A stretch of 64,000 nucleotides of DNA from Rhodopirellula baltica SH 1 (GTDB taxonomy: Bacteria > Planctomycetota > Planctomycetia > Pirellulales > Pirellulaceae). Location: assembly GCF_000196115.1 (NCBI RefSeq), contig NC_005027.1, positions 6,444,001 through 6,508,000 of the forward strand. The letters run 5' to 3'. This document shows positions 16,980 to 26,458 of this stretch, in pieces. The notes beneath the pieces were generated by a model. The model saw only the letters and a program-made list of their open reading frames with translations. It did not search any database and had not been told where the DNA came from. How positions within the stretch are numbered: position 1 is the stretch's first letter; every line of letters starts with the position of its first letter. A program made the translations under genes and the position numbers.

Positions 16980-17978
16980 TCAGGTGTTGAGTGTGACAAT
17001 GATTTTGCCCGCCAGCTGACTGCTGTCTTCGAGCGTTGCGGATTCTTGCAAGGCGTGTGCTTGGGCGGCTTCGTCCAAACTGAACCGAGCACTGATGTTC
17101 GCGGACAATTTGCCAGACGCCAACCACTGGGAGATGTCTTCGGCGGCGTTTTTCATTTCCATCGGCGTGGCTTTGAACATTACAAAACCATGCAACGAAC
17201 ATTCTTTGACATAGAACGGACCAACTGGGAACGCGGGTTTGGCATCTCGTCCCGCCATCAAGACCATGCGTCCCCGACCGGCCATTAGATCGATCGCCAT
17301 GTCAAAGTCTGGTTCGCGTCGTGTCTCCCAAAGCACATTGACTCCGTCGGGAGCAAATGCTTTGGTGCGATCTGCGATGGATTCATCTTTGTACAAGATT
17401 ACTTCTTCCGCACCGAGATCGCGGCAGACTTGTGCCTTCGCTTCGCTGCCGGCAGTCGTGATCACGCGCGCACCAGTTGCAGCGGCCATTTGCACGACCA
17501 TGGACCCCACGCCGCCACTGCCACCGATGACCAGGATCGTTTCGCCTGGTTCCAATTGGGCTTCGCGAAAGAGGCCTAGGTGAGCGGTGACTCCAACCAA
17601 TGCACATGCGGCAGCGTCTTCGTACGGCACCGGTTCAGGTAGTTTGAATGTCCAGTGCTCATCGACCGCGATCAATTCGGACAACGTACCCTGCCGTCCA
17701 AGCAAGCCTTGGTTGGTGCACCAAACCCGATCACCGATGGACAATCGCTTGACACCCGGCCCGACGCTTTCGACCACGCCAGCGGCATCGCATCCGGGAA
17801 CAAACGGTAGAGGCAATTCCATCGCGATGGTGCCGTTCCGGATGTACGTGTCGATCGGATTGATCGCGGAAGCATACACTCGAATCACAACTTGGCCGGG
17901 ACCCGGTGTGGGGTCAGGTAGCTCACCAACTTGAAGAGCGTCGGCAGGTCCGGTTTCGGTGATGAAGGCGGCTTTCAT
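16980..17978 (-). CDS. zinc-type alcohol dehydrogenase-like / NADPH:quinone oxidoreductase
   Basis: A 332-residue medium-chain dehydrogenase/reductase of the quinone oxidoreductase group. The GroES-like N-terminal domain ([30 protein letters not shown]) is followed by a Rossmann domain with [14 protein letters not shown]. The structural-zinc cysteine cluster of alcohol dehydrogenases is absent, which fits the zinc-independent QOR subgroup that reduces quinones or enones with NADPH in the cytoplasm. ATG at 17978 is preferred over GTG at 17987. It is followed 8 bases later by hisI. The substrate is unknown. Confidence 0.9.
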
Positions 17979-18063
17979 GGGGTGCACTCGCTGAAAAAGT
18001 CATTCGTCAAAAGGGAAGTTCAGATCGTTGAGGGCGATCAACGTCGCGTTGGAAGCGGACATT

Positions 18064-21000
18064 TTAGCGTTGCTTGACCGATTCGCGAATGCGAGAGACC
18101 CAGTCGGTGGCTTTGCTTTGAAGGTCCGCGATGGCTTTGGATTCAGGTGATTCGGCATCGTCGGCGTTGGGATCGTTGGTGACATCTTTCAGACGTTCCA
18201 CCCACTCGGAATCCTGGATGGCGGATTCGACTTCAGCGGCCATGGCGACGTCCTCTTTCGGCGCGAAGTATCGCAAACATGATTTCAGCGTATGGGATGC
18301 CGATCTCAGTTTGTTCGCGTCCCCTTGTTTTGCACCCTGTTTAAGATTGGTCAGCAATGAAGGGACTTCCATCAAGAATGCATCGCAAACAGAGTCCATT
18401 GTCTCGGAGTCACCGCCGCAATGCTTTGACAATTGCGAACGCCAATCCCAGTGCTGGTTGTCCTCTGCCTCGACACTTGTTTCGTCGGGTGCCGCTTCGG
18501 TGGAAGACGATGAATCGTTAGGAAGTGAGTTCGTGGTGTTCAGGTCGGGTGGCGTTGGCGAAGTTTTGTCTTCCGAGAGTGGCGGAGGCAGCATTGCATC
18601 CGTTTCCGCGGACTGAGAAACGCCTAGAACGCGTTCGATTTCCGTCAGCAGTAGATCGAGGTCGACCGGTTTGGTGATGTAGCCGTCCATTCCCGCTTCG
18701 CGGCAAAGCTGACGATGCTGGTCGGTGACATGCGCGGTCAGTGCGATGATCGGAGGCGGAGTCTTGCCCGCTTTCAAGGCATGTTGATGGATGATGCGAG
18801 TCGCTTCGGTTCCATCCATGTTCGGCATTTGCAGGTCCATGAGGACGCAGTCGAAGGTATTGGATGCCAATCGCTCGACGGCGGCTTCTCCTGAGTCCGC
18901 GGTTTGTACACGATGACCCGAAGCCACCAATTGGTCGTGAATCACCAAGCGATTCGTTGCACTGTCATCGACGACCAGCAACTTGTAACCCTGAATGGCG
19001 TCGGTCGGTGATGCGTTGACGTGTTCATTTGCAGATTGTGAATTGGTGAGCAACGCGGTGCCGGGAGCCTGTGATTTCGAAGGGTTGGAATCGCTCTTGG
19101 TCGTTGTTTCCAGTTTGGTTCCTCGGCGTCGTTTGCGTTGTCCACGGCTTGATTGCAACAATGGTTTTCCAGCCAACCAACGCCGAAGTTCATCGGGATG
19201 CAGTGGTTCGATCACCACCGCGTCTTCGCGTTTGGCACGCCTGGGCGTAGGCTCACCCGCTCTGGTGACCCAGAGGACTCGGTCGCTCGATTTGCGAGCC
19301 CGGATGCGGAAGGCGGCATCGGCGGTTTGGTCCGTCAGGATCCAGTGCAGGTGAACGCATTCAGCTTCCAACATCGATGGCGTGCGGATCGGCCAGCGAC
19401 AATGCAACAACGTTTCCGCGATCGCATCTTGCATCGTGGTGTTGCCAACCGAGACCACCGCGGTGGCGCCTTCGGGTGCCGACACGACTGGTTTCTTTTC
19501 AGCACGTTTCTGATTTGTATCCAGAGGCAATGCAAGCGCACACTGGAATTGACTGCCCAAATCCACTTGGCTGGTCACGGTGATGTCGCCGCCCATTCGT
19601 TGAGCCAAACCGCGAGCGATTGCCAAGCCCAGTCCGGTTCCGCCGAACTGTTTGTTGGTGCCACGATCAGCTTGTTCAAACGCATCAAAGATTCGCGATT
19701 GATTTTCGGGAGCGATGCCGATGCCGGTGTCGGAAACGGTCAGTTCAAACCACGCCATCGGGGTGTCGTCTGTTGATCCGTTGGTTGTGATTTCAGGTGA
19801 GTTGGCATCGTTGCCGTGTGATGGCGGGGCGTCACCGATGGGGCCCAATCGCAAACTGACTTCACCTCGATTGGTGAATTTGATCGCGTTGCCCGCCAAG
19901 TTGATCACGATTTGGCGAATTCGTTTTGGATCGGCAATCACTCGTCTAGGGGTATCGGGAGCAATCGACAAACATAAACGAACCGGTTTGTCGGCCACTC
20001 GAACGGCGAGGCAACCAAAGGCATCACCGACGACCTCGTGCAAATCAACTGGGACCGGATCGATGGCGACTCGACCGGCTTCGATGGCGGCGAAGTCAAG
20101 GATGTCTTCGATGACATCACGAAGCAACTCGGTGTTTTGAGCGATGAGGTTGACGTAACGACGCGCTGCCGTGGGCAGGGTTTGCTGACCCAATAGATCA
20201 GTCAGTCCTCGGATGCCTCCCAGTGGTGTTCGCAATTCGTGTGAAATGCCGGCCATGAATTGCGTCTTCGTGCGGTTGGCTTGTTCGGCCGCTGCTTTCG
20301 CTTCCCGCATTGCTTCAAACGCAGCCCGTTGCAATGTGACGTCGCGAATGATGACGGCTTGCCCGGTCGCATCACCGACCGGAATATGGTGGATGGAAAC
20401 TTCGCTCTCAAATGAACTGCCATCACCACGGCGGAGTCGCAATTGATGGCGTTCTGCCAGTGGCAATCCACCCCATTGATTGGACACCGGTGAAATCAAA
20501 TCGTTCAACGGACGCCCAACCAAGCGTCCGCCACCGGCTTGCAAAAGTTCGCTGGCCGATGGGTTGGCTTCCACGATCGCACGTTGGTCATCGATCAATA
20601 GGACCGCGTCACCGGCGGCATCAAATAACGCTCGTTTGCGAGCCTCGCTGTCTCGAAGGGCAATCTCGTTTCGATGTTTTTCGGTGATGTCCCAAAAAAT
20701 GATCTGAACGCCAACGCATTGTCCATTTTGATCGTACTCCGGTGCTTTGAAGACTTGAGCGAATCCAATGCGACCATCGGGACCCGGATGCACCTCCACC
20801 TTGTCGACCGCTTGTCCGGTCGACATCACCGACAAGTCATCTGCGCGATACTTGGCACCGATTGAATCACCAAAGAGTTCCGCATCGGTACTGCCGATCA
20901 CATCGACGGGGGTCATTCCGATGTCTGCGCAGAACTGTTCGTTGGCGTAGGTGAACACACCTTCGGCACTTTTGCGTGCGACCTGCAGGTGCATGCGATC

Positions 21001-21516
21001 GATCAGCGATTGGAAAGTCGTTTCGCTTTGATCCAGTCGATGTTGAGTTTCTTGACGTCGTGTAACTTCGTTCCGCAACGCTCGGTTGACTCGCCGAATT
21101 TGCAACGATCGTCGATGCACTCGGTGCTGAAGCGTTCGCTGATGTTTCAGGCGTGTGCGCAAACGGCCTTGTAAGTAGATGTGGAAATAGCCTGTCGCCA
21201 TCAACGCAAAGAATGTCCACAGTCGAACTGGTTCGATCCAGGCAAACGGTTCCGCACCGGCCGCTCCGGCGAACCGTTGGGCGATCGGGCCAAAGACATG
21301 AAGCAAACCCACCGCGGCAACGGCGACGCTTTGAATCGCTGTCATCCAGGTGATGAAGCGACGGTGTAGCACTCGCCAAGCCAACGGCAAGAAGATTAGA
21401 TGAGCAACCACGACCGCCCAGTCCGGTGGCGTCATCGCATCGGCAATAGCAACGAAGAGAACAAGGATCACCCAAGATCGTGGACGTCGCCAAAGTTGTG
21501 TCCACCATCGTCGCAT
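18064..21516 (-). CDS. hybrid sensor histidine kinase with PAS, receiver and HPt domains
   Basis: A membrane sensor of 1150 residues if started at ATG 21516, 4 bases after the upstream kinase stop; ATG 21546 or 21612 would overlap that gene. The N terminus has about four hydrophobic segments, then a coiled region, two PAS domains, and a HisKA domain with His426 in ISHELRTPLGG. The ATPase domain has GNAIKF, DTGIGI and FGGTGLGLAIARG. After a degenerate linker comes a receiver with Asp894 in LMDLQMPNMDG and Lys in TKPVD, then an acidic linker and an HPt domain with His1075 in SHTLKS. This gives a full phosphorelay lacking only the final regulator. It is the last gene of the sigma factor/Ser-Thr kinase operon. 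Confidence 0.92.
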   Translation of the reverse strand: MRRWWTQLWRRPRSWVILVLFVAIADAMTPPDWAVVVAHLIFLPLAWRVLHRRFITWMTAIQSVAVAAVGLLHVFGPIAQRFAGAAGAEPFAWIEPVRLWTFFALMATGYFHIYLQGRLRTRLKHQRTLQHRVHRRSLQIRRVNRALRNEVTRRQETQHRLDQSETTFQSLIDRMHLQVARKSAEGVFTYANEQFCADIGMTPVDVIGSTDAELFGDSIGAKYRADDLSVMSTGQAVDKVEVHPGPDGRIGFAQVFKAPEYDQNGQCVGVQIIFWDITEKHRNEIALRDSEARKRALFDAAGDAVLLIDDQRAIVEANPSASELLQAGGGRLVGRPLNDLISPVSNQWGGLPLAERHQLRLRRGDGSSFESEVSIHHIPVGDATGQAVIIRDVTLQRAAFEAMREAKAAAEQANRTKTQFMAGISHELRTPLGGIRGLTDLLGQQTLPTAARRYVNLIAQNTELLRDVIEDILDFAAIEAGRVAIDPVPVDLHEVVGDAFGCLAVRVADKPVRLCLSIAPDTPRRVIADPKRIRQIVINLAGNAIKFTNRGEVSLRLGPIGDAPPSHGNDANSPEITTNGSTDDTPMAWFELTVSDTGIGIAPENQSRIFDAFEQADRGTNKQFGGTGLGLAIARGLAQRMGGDITVTSQVDLGSQFQCALALPLDTNQKRAEKKPVVSAPEGATAVVSVGNTTMQDAIAETLLHCRWPIRTPSMLEAECVHLHWILTDQTADAAFRIRARKSSDRVLWVTRAGEPTPRRAKREDAVVIEPLHPDELRRWLAGKPLLQSSRGQRKRRRGTKLETTTKSDSNPSKSQAPGTALLTNSQSANEHVNASPTDAIQGYKLLVVDDSATNRLVIHDQLVASGHRVQTADSGEAAVERLASNTFDCVLMDLQMPNMDGTEATRIIHQHALKAGKTPPPIIALTAHVTDQHRQLCREAGMDGYITKPVDLDLLLTEIERVLGVSQSAETDAMLPPPLSEDKTSPTPPDLNTTNSLPNDSSSSTEAAPDETSVEAEDNQHWDWRSQLSKHCGGDSETMDSVCDAFLMEVPSLLTNLKQGAKQGDANKLRSASHTLKSCLRYFAPKEDVAMAAEVESAIQDSEWVERLKDVTNDPNADDAESPESKAIADLQSKATDWVSRIRESVKQR

Positions 21517-21520
21517 GATT

Positions 21521-24163
21521 TCAAAGCTTTTTGGCGAGTTCTTCATCGGCGTGACGTTGCCACCAATGGCGTGCGTCCTCTTGTGTCCAAGGATACCGCG
21601 GAGCGAGTGCATCCAAACGCTGAATCAGATCCGCGACGGAGCCCACACGGTCGTGTTTGTCCTTGGCCATGCAGGCTTGCACCAGCGCATTCAGTTCGGC
21701 TTCGACCGGCTCGCCGCGATGCGTTTCAATCTCGAGCGGTTGTTGCGTCAAAATCAACGCGAACATGGACTCGGGATCGCATTCGGCAAACGGCGGACGA
21801 CCCGACAACAAAAAGTATAAGACACAACCGAGGGAATAGACATCGCTTCGCGGGTCCATCACCGAGGGGGCACGGAATCGTTCAGGTGCCATGTACATCG
21901 GCGTTCCCGCCCAAACGGTCTCGGCGGTTTGGAAAACGCCTTGGTTGGGCTCGAGTGGTTTGGCCAACCCGAAGTCAAATACCACTGCCCAGTCACCCAC
22001 GATGGTGTCAAAGCTAAGCATGATGTTTTGCGGTTTGAGGTCGCGATGCATCAGGCCTTGGGAATGAGCCTCCAGGACCGCTTGGCAGACCTGACGCATG
22101 ATCCATATTGCTCGAGCCGGTTCTTGGTGACCGCTTCGAGCAACGATTTCAGACAACGTTAGACCGTCGAGCAGTTGCATGACGCAAAAAGCTTCGCCGT
22201 GTTCATTGTGTCCGTAATCGTAAATCGTCACGCTATGAGGACTGCACAAACTGGCTGCCAAACGCGCTTCGCGGTCAAACCGGCGATGATCATCGTCGTC
22301 TTGGCGGTCGACCCGCAGAACTTTCAACGCGATTTCGCGTCCCAGTTCCGTGTGGCTGGCTCGATAAACGACTCCCATTCCACCGGCACCGAGTTCCTCG
22401 TGAATGTGATAGCGTCCAAGTGGTTGTTTCAAAGCCGATGGTGCGGGGCCTTTTAAAAGCCGTTTGGCAACCAGGATCGGAAGGATGGATGCGATCGAAA
22501 GCAGCAACGCCCATGGCCAAGTGGAGGCCAGCGGATAGGTCAGTTGATGGGAATCGCTCTCGATGATCAGTCCCATTCCAAACTCTGGCAGCCACTGCCA
22601 TACACCGACGCAGTCCTTGCCGGTGTAGGTGCGGTAAGTCTGACCATGCACCTGTGGTTCGGGGCTGTGCGAAACCGAGGCTGCGGCGATTGTCAGTGGA
22701 TGAATCGTGCGACCGATCGATGATTCGCTGTTTGGATTCAGCATTGCTGATTCGGTCAGGCGGTCGAGCTGGGCGACCAATTGGTTCAGACGTTCTTCCG
22801 CTTCGGAAGGGTTGGCAATTTCCGTGACGCGAAATCTGGCTCCCAATGACTGAGTGATCTGTTCGGGCAAATTCAAGCTGCGAGTTTGCATGAATCCGTC
22901 GCGGTCAACCAAGTACGCATCGACCGAATTCGCGTGGCTGATCAGTGCGAGGGTTTCGTTCAACCAGCGGCTGGTGTTCGGCGGAATGATGACTGCCGCA
23001 CCGAGGACATCTGATCGAAGCGAATCCGGTTCTTCGGTTTCGGCAGACGATTGTTCGTGAACGGGAACGATCCACGCCAATGGATTGGACACCGCATGAT
23101 CCAACTCGTCGGCGAGTGTTTTTCCTAGCAAGGTTGCTAGTGGTGATGGAGCATGGAGCACGGTCCGCCCACTGAGTGCTCGGGCCAAATCAGCGGCCCC
23201 GTCGGGTGGGAGTTGGACATTGGCTTCATCGGTCATCGAGCGGCCACGATCGTTGCCGAAGACAATCGTCAGTGGTTGAAGGTCTCGACTGAAGAAGATG
23301 ACATCAGGCGGCTGGAACGCCGGAAGGTCATGCGATTCGAATTCGGGTCGATCGGCATTCACGTTGCGAACGGCTTGGGTGAATAGCAGTGTTTGATTTT
23401 CAATCGAGTCGGCGAGTTCAGCGGACGACAAATTTTTAGACCGTGAACGAATCGCATTTCGAACTTCTGGCTGACGAGCCAAATCGATCGCGAATTGTTT
23501 GTCGCGGTTCAGCAGTTGTTCCACTTTGATTGTGGACAGATCCAGTGCCAGCGAGAGTGACCGTTGGATGGACAAGTCGGCTTGCCGTTGCAGTCGGCGG
23601 TCTACCCATGCGGCAACCACCCAGATGCAAGTGATCGTGACGGCGGTGAGTAGCCAAACGACCCAGTTGTATTGCTTTGCCCGATTGATTGGACCAATCG
23701 AGGTCAGCGTTTTTCGTTGTCGGCTGCGAGACGGTTGCGGGCGGTTTGCATCGTGACGCGGCATCGCATGGGTTCGCTGCGCAGCGTGCACAGTGTGTCC
23801 CGCACTTGCGTTGCCAGGAATGGAGCCGGGAACGGTCTCTCCATTGGATTCGGGCTTCGCATCGGAGGCGGTTTCCGACATGGACCGGATGGCTCTGATC
23901 ACTTCCGATTCAGTCGTTTCACGGGGCGTTGGTAGGCCTTGTCCAAAGGGCACCGATCCGTTGCCGGGTCTTGGCCGCGTTGCTGCGCCTTCCACACGAG
24001 CTGCGTTGGGATCATGTTCGGCGAGAAGCGAAAGGACCTCGCGAATCAGTTCTTCATCGCCCGCCGCTTGGTCGCGAATGAACTTTTCTCTCGCGACCTC
24101 TTCGATCTCTTCGGCTTCCCAGAACAGGTCGCGGACACGTTGGTAACGATCCGCATCCATCAT
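21521..24163 (-). CDS. membrane Ser/Thr protein kinase with extracytoplasmic sensor and C-terminal kinase domain
   Basis: An 880-residue protein. Residues 1-90 (RYQRVRDLFWEAEEIEE, LLAEHDPNA) are the helical N-terminal module common in planctomycete kinases partnered with ECF sigma factors. A transmembrane helix at about 170-192, a cache-like extracytoplasmic region (about 195-540) and a second helix at about 545-563 follow. The kinase domain (about 583-865) has GAGGMGVVY, the Lys in ALKVL, HRDLKPQN with Asp708, DFGLAKP, and GTPMYMAPE. The kinase domain is therefore C-terminal and the sensor lies between two helices, unlike PknB-type kinases. Its ATG overlaps the sigma factor stop (ATGA), implying coupled translation. 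The ligand and substrate are unknown; the sigma factor is the natural candidate target. Confidence 0.92.
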   Translation of the reverse strand: MMDADRYQRVRDLFWEAEEIEEVAREKFIRDQAAGDEELIREVLSLLAEHDPNAARVEGAATRPRPGNGSVPFGQGLPTPRETTESEVIRAIRSMSETASDAKPESNGETVPGSIPGNASAGHTVHAAQRTHAMPRHDANRPQPSRSRQRKTLTSIGPINRAKQYNWVVWLLTAVTITCIWVVAAWVDRRLQRQADLSIQRSLSLALDLSTIKVEQLLNRDKQFAIDLARQPEVRNAIRSRSKNLSSAELADSIENQTLLFTQAVRNVNADRPEFESHDLPAFQPPDVIFFSRDLQPLTIVFGNDRGRSMTDEANVQLPPDGAADLARALSGRTVLHAPSPLATLLGKTLADELDHAVSNPLAWIVPVHEQSSAETEEPDSLRSDVLGAAVIIPPNTSRWLNETLALISHANSVDAYLVDRDGFMQTRSLNLPEQITQSLGARFRVTEIANPSEAEERLNQLVAQLDRLTESAMLNPNSESSIGRTIHPLTIAAASVSHSPEPQVHGQTYRTYTGKDCVGVWQWLPEFGMGLIIESDSHQLTYPLASTWPWALLLSIASILPILVAKRLLKGPAPSALKQPLGRYHIHEELGAGGMGVVYRASHTELGREIALKVLRVDRQDDDDHRRFDREARLAASLCSPHSVTIYDYGHNEHGEAFCVMQLLDGLTLSEIVARSGHQEPARAIWIMRQVCQAVLEAHSQGLMHRDLKPQNIMLSFDTIVGDWAVVFDFGLAKPLEPNQGVFQTAETVWAGTPMYMAPERFRAPSVMDPRSDVYSLGCVLYFLLSGRPPFAECDPESMFALILTQQPLEIETHRGEPVEAELNALVQACMAKDKHDRVGSVADLIQRLDALAPRYPWTQEDARHWWQRHADEELAKKL

Positions 24164-24807
24164 GAGGTGGACGATGGATCGTCGGTGGGCAGGTCATCGG
24201 CCTTGGGTTCTGAGCCTTCTGCTTCTGAGCGGACCTCTTCTGAACCCTCTTCATCTGGGTCGCGAAGTTCGCGTCGCATCCAGGCACGAGCCATCGCCCA
24301 TTCTTTTTCGACAGTGCGAAGTCCAAGGTTGAGTTCCGCAGCAATCTCCTTCATCCCCAGGCCACCAAAGAATCGAAGTTCGACCACTCGGGCTTGGCGT
24401 GGACTTAAGCTCGCCAACTGCAGCAGCAGTTCATCCAACGCTACAACGTCATCGTCCTGGTCCAACAAAAAAGTGACTTCGTCGTCCAGCTGACGCCGAA
24501 TCCAGCCTCCACCACGCTTTTGGGCTTGGGTCCGCCGAGCGTGATCGACCAGAATTCGCCGCATCACGGTCGCACCGATTGCAAAAAAGTGCGTCTTGCC
24601 CTGCCAATCAACATGGTCTTGGTCGACCATTCGCACATAGGCTTGGTGGACCAGGGACGAGCTGCTCAGTCGCTCCCGCCGCGGCTCAGATTGAAGGAAC
24701 CGGCCCGCCATCCGACGCAGATCGTCGTATAGAAACGAGAACATCTGGTCGGTTTTGGCAGCGTCGCCGTTTTGACTACTTTGCAAGATTTGCGTGATCG
24801 ACGACAT
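24160..24807 (-). CDS. ECF-type sigma factor (planctomycete Sig70_ECF family)
   Basis: About 215 residues. Region 2 (FSFLYDDLRRMAGRFLQSE, LVHQAYVRMVDQD, HFFAIGATVMRRILVDHAR) and region 4 (LSPRQARVVELRFFGGLGMKEIA) match the ECF subgroup abundant in planctomycetes and usually linked to Ser/Thr kinases. After region 4 an unusual acidic tail of about 32 residues (starting RDPDEEGSEEVRSEAEG) follows. No anti-sigma factor gene is nearby, and the next gene, overlapping by 4 bases, is a membrane kinase. Control by phosphorylation or by the kinase N-terminal module is therefore plausible. Two adjacent ATG codons (24810, 24807) could start it. Confidence 0.93.
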   Translation of the reverse strand: MSSITQILQSSQNGDAAKTDQMFSFLYDDLRRMAGRFLQSEPRRERLSSSSLVHQAYVRMVDQDHVDWQGKTHFFAIGATVMRRILVDHARRTQAQKRGGGWIRRQLDDEVTFLLDQDDDVVALDELLLQLASLSPRQARVVELRFFGGLGMKEIAAELNLGLRTVEKEWAMARAWMRRELRDPDEEGSEEVRSEAEGSEPKADDLPTDDPSSTS

Positions 24808-24816
24808 CAACGAAGC

Positions 24817-25734
24817 TCAACGGGACAGTGACCAAACTTTGGCGATATGTAAGGTTTGGGAGTGAATGTCAACGATCTCTTTGACTTCTACAGAGTAACC
24901 CCCAGCCATGGCGATTGCCACCGGCAAATCGTTGTGATGACACCACTGGAGCACCAACTCGTCTCTTCGTCGCAATCCGTCCATCGTCAGCGACAGTCGC
25001 CCCAGCCGGTCGTTCTTGTACGGATCGGCACCGGCGAGGTAGATGACCAAGTCAAATTGACCTGATTCACTTTGATGTTTCTCCAGTTTTGCGAGGACGG
25101 ATCGCAACGCGTCGCAGTAGTCGTCGTCTCCCGTTCCGTCGGGAAGACTGACATCCAGATCGCTGGGCATTTTCCGCAGGGGAAAGTTTTTGACCCCGTG
25201 CACCGAACAAGTGAAAACGCTGGGCACGTCCTTCAAGATCGACGCTGTGCCGTTGCCCTGATGGACGTCCAGATCGATGATCGCGGCTCGCTGAATCAGC
25301 CCCTCGGACTGAAGCGTCCGGATAGCAACCGCGGCATCGTTGAACACGCAGTAACCTTCGCCTTCGCCGGCGAAAGCATGGTGAGTGCCACCGGCGAGGT
25401 TGGCGGAAATTCCTTCATCGAGGGCAGCCCGAGCGGCTGAGATCGTGGCACCGGTGCTTCGGCGTGAACGTTCCACCATTTTCGCGGACCACGGAAATCC
25501 GATGCGCCGGATTTCTTGCTTGGTCAATGTTCCCGACTGAACCCGCTGGACATAGTCCGGTGTGTGACAATGAAGAAGTTGCTCGTCAGTTGCCGCTTGA
25601 GGGACGATCAACGTGTCGTCTCGGTGGTGTTCAGATTCGACGACCCGCTGTCTCAACAGACGGTACTTGGACATCGGAAACCTGTGCCCCTCGGGCAATG
25701 GCAGGTCAAAATGATCGGTGTAGTACAGACGCAA
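24817..25734 (-). CDS. histone deacetylase-like amidohydrolase
   Basis: A 305-residue zinc amidohydrolase of the HDAC/AcuC superfamily, predicted cytoplasmic. Catalytic features are His118-His119 in GGTHHAF, zinc ligands Asp156 and His158 in DLDVHQGNGT, Asp237 in GADPYKND, and Tyr280 in AGGYS. All are present, so it should be active. Bacterial members remove acetyl groups from proteins, polyamines or small molecules. Only 6-9 bases separate it from the sigma factor gene, so it is the likely first gene of that operon. This raises the possibility that it acts on a component of the pathway. The substrate is unknown. Confidence 0.92.
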   Translation of the reverse strand: MRLYYTDHFDLPLPEGHRFPMSKYRLLRQRVVESEHHRDDTLIVPQAATDEQLLHCHTPDYVQRVQSGTLTKQEIRRIGFPWSAKMVERSRRSTGATISAARAALDEGISANLAGGTHHAFAGEGEGYCVFNDAAVAIRTLQSEGLIQRAAIIDLDVHQGNGTASILKDVPSVFTCSVHGVKNFPLRKMPSDLDVSLPDGTGDDDYCDALRSVLAKLEKHQSESGQFDLVIYLAGADPYKNDRLGRLSLTMDGLRRRDELVLQWCHHNDLPVAIAMAGGYSVEVKEIVDIHSQTLHIAKVWSLSR

Positions 25735-25822
25735 TGCAGGCGAGTTGGCTGAGGGTTAGACTTGGTGTTGTGTCCTCGACATCATGATCCATTGCAACAC
25801 CTTATCGCACCCGACAAGACGA

Positions 25823-26401
25823 ATGAATTCAGATCCTTCTTCCACTCCGAACATGCAGCATTCTGACTTGAGCGATTCAAGGGATTCAAGTGGCACGACC
25901 TTGGCCGGTTGGGCGTTCCAAGGAATGGTGATCACGTTTGGATTGACGATGGGGTGTGTGTTCATGGGCGTGATCCTTTGGATGATCGGGGCAGACGAAC
26001 CACCGGAAGAGAACCAAACGATCTTTGTTTTGATTGGCGTGGTGGCCTTGGTTGCCAATACGGTGGTCGCGTTTCTGGTACCGGCCATGTTGCGATCTGC
26101 GGCGGCGACGGAATTGAAATCGGCCGATGGAGCAGTCGCCTCCGCTCGCACTTGGGCCCAATGGCCTGAACGGGAACCCATGCCACTGCCTCTGAGTCGT
26201 TTTTGCCAGACCGATCAAACGGCTCGGTTGATCGGGCAGGCGGTCATGGAAGGCACCGCGGCGATCAACTTTGTGATGATGTTTTTGACTCGATCGCCAG
26301 TCAATTTGTTGTGCGCCCTGTTCGCTTTGCTGGGCGTGGTGGCCATGTTTCCAACGGTCGGGCGGATGCGAAATCGCATCGCTTCGGCTTTGGAAGCCTA
26401 A
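25823..26401 (+). CDS. membrane protein of unknown function
   Basis: About 192 residues from ATG 25823; an upstream ATG at 25784 would add 13. Predicted hydrophobic segments lie around ITFGLTMGCVFMGVILWMIG, IFVLIGVVALVANTVVAFLV, and a C-terminal pair (INFVMMFLT, LLCALFALLGVVAMF). Between the second and third is a charged loop with a PLPLSRFCQTDQT segment. No recognised domain. It is divergent from the deacetylase operon and 57 bases before the exported hydrolase gene, so it may share that transcript. Confidence 0.65.
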   Translation: MNSDPSSTPNMQHSDLSDSRDSSGTTLAGWAFQGMVITFGLTMGCVFMGVILWMIGADEPPEENQTIFVLIGVVALVANTVVAFLVPAMLRSAAATELKSADGAVASARTWAQWPEREPMPLPLSRFCQTDQTARLIGQAVMEGTAAINFVMMFLTRSPVNLLCALFALLGVVAMFPTVGRMRNRIASALEA

Positions 26402-26458
26402 ACTCAATGCACAGACTTCCCTCCGCTGTTCAGCACCCCTCCTACCGATGAATCCCAC

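Noticed and set aside
16972-17202. N-terminal extension of HisI
   Set aside because: It overlaps the oxidoreductase gene, is basic and unstructured, and HisI proteins start at the position of ATG 16971.
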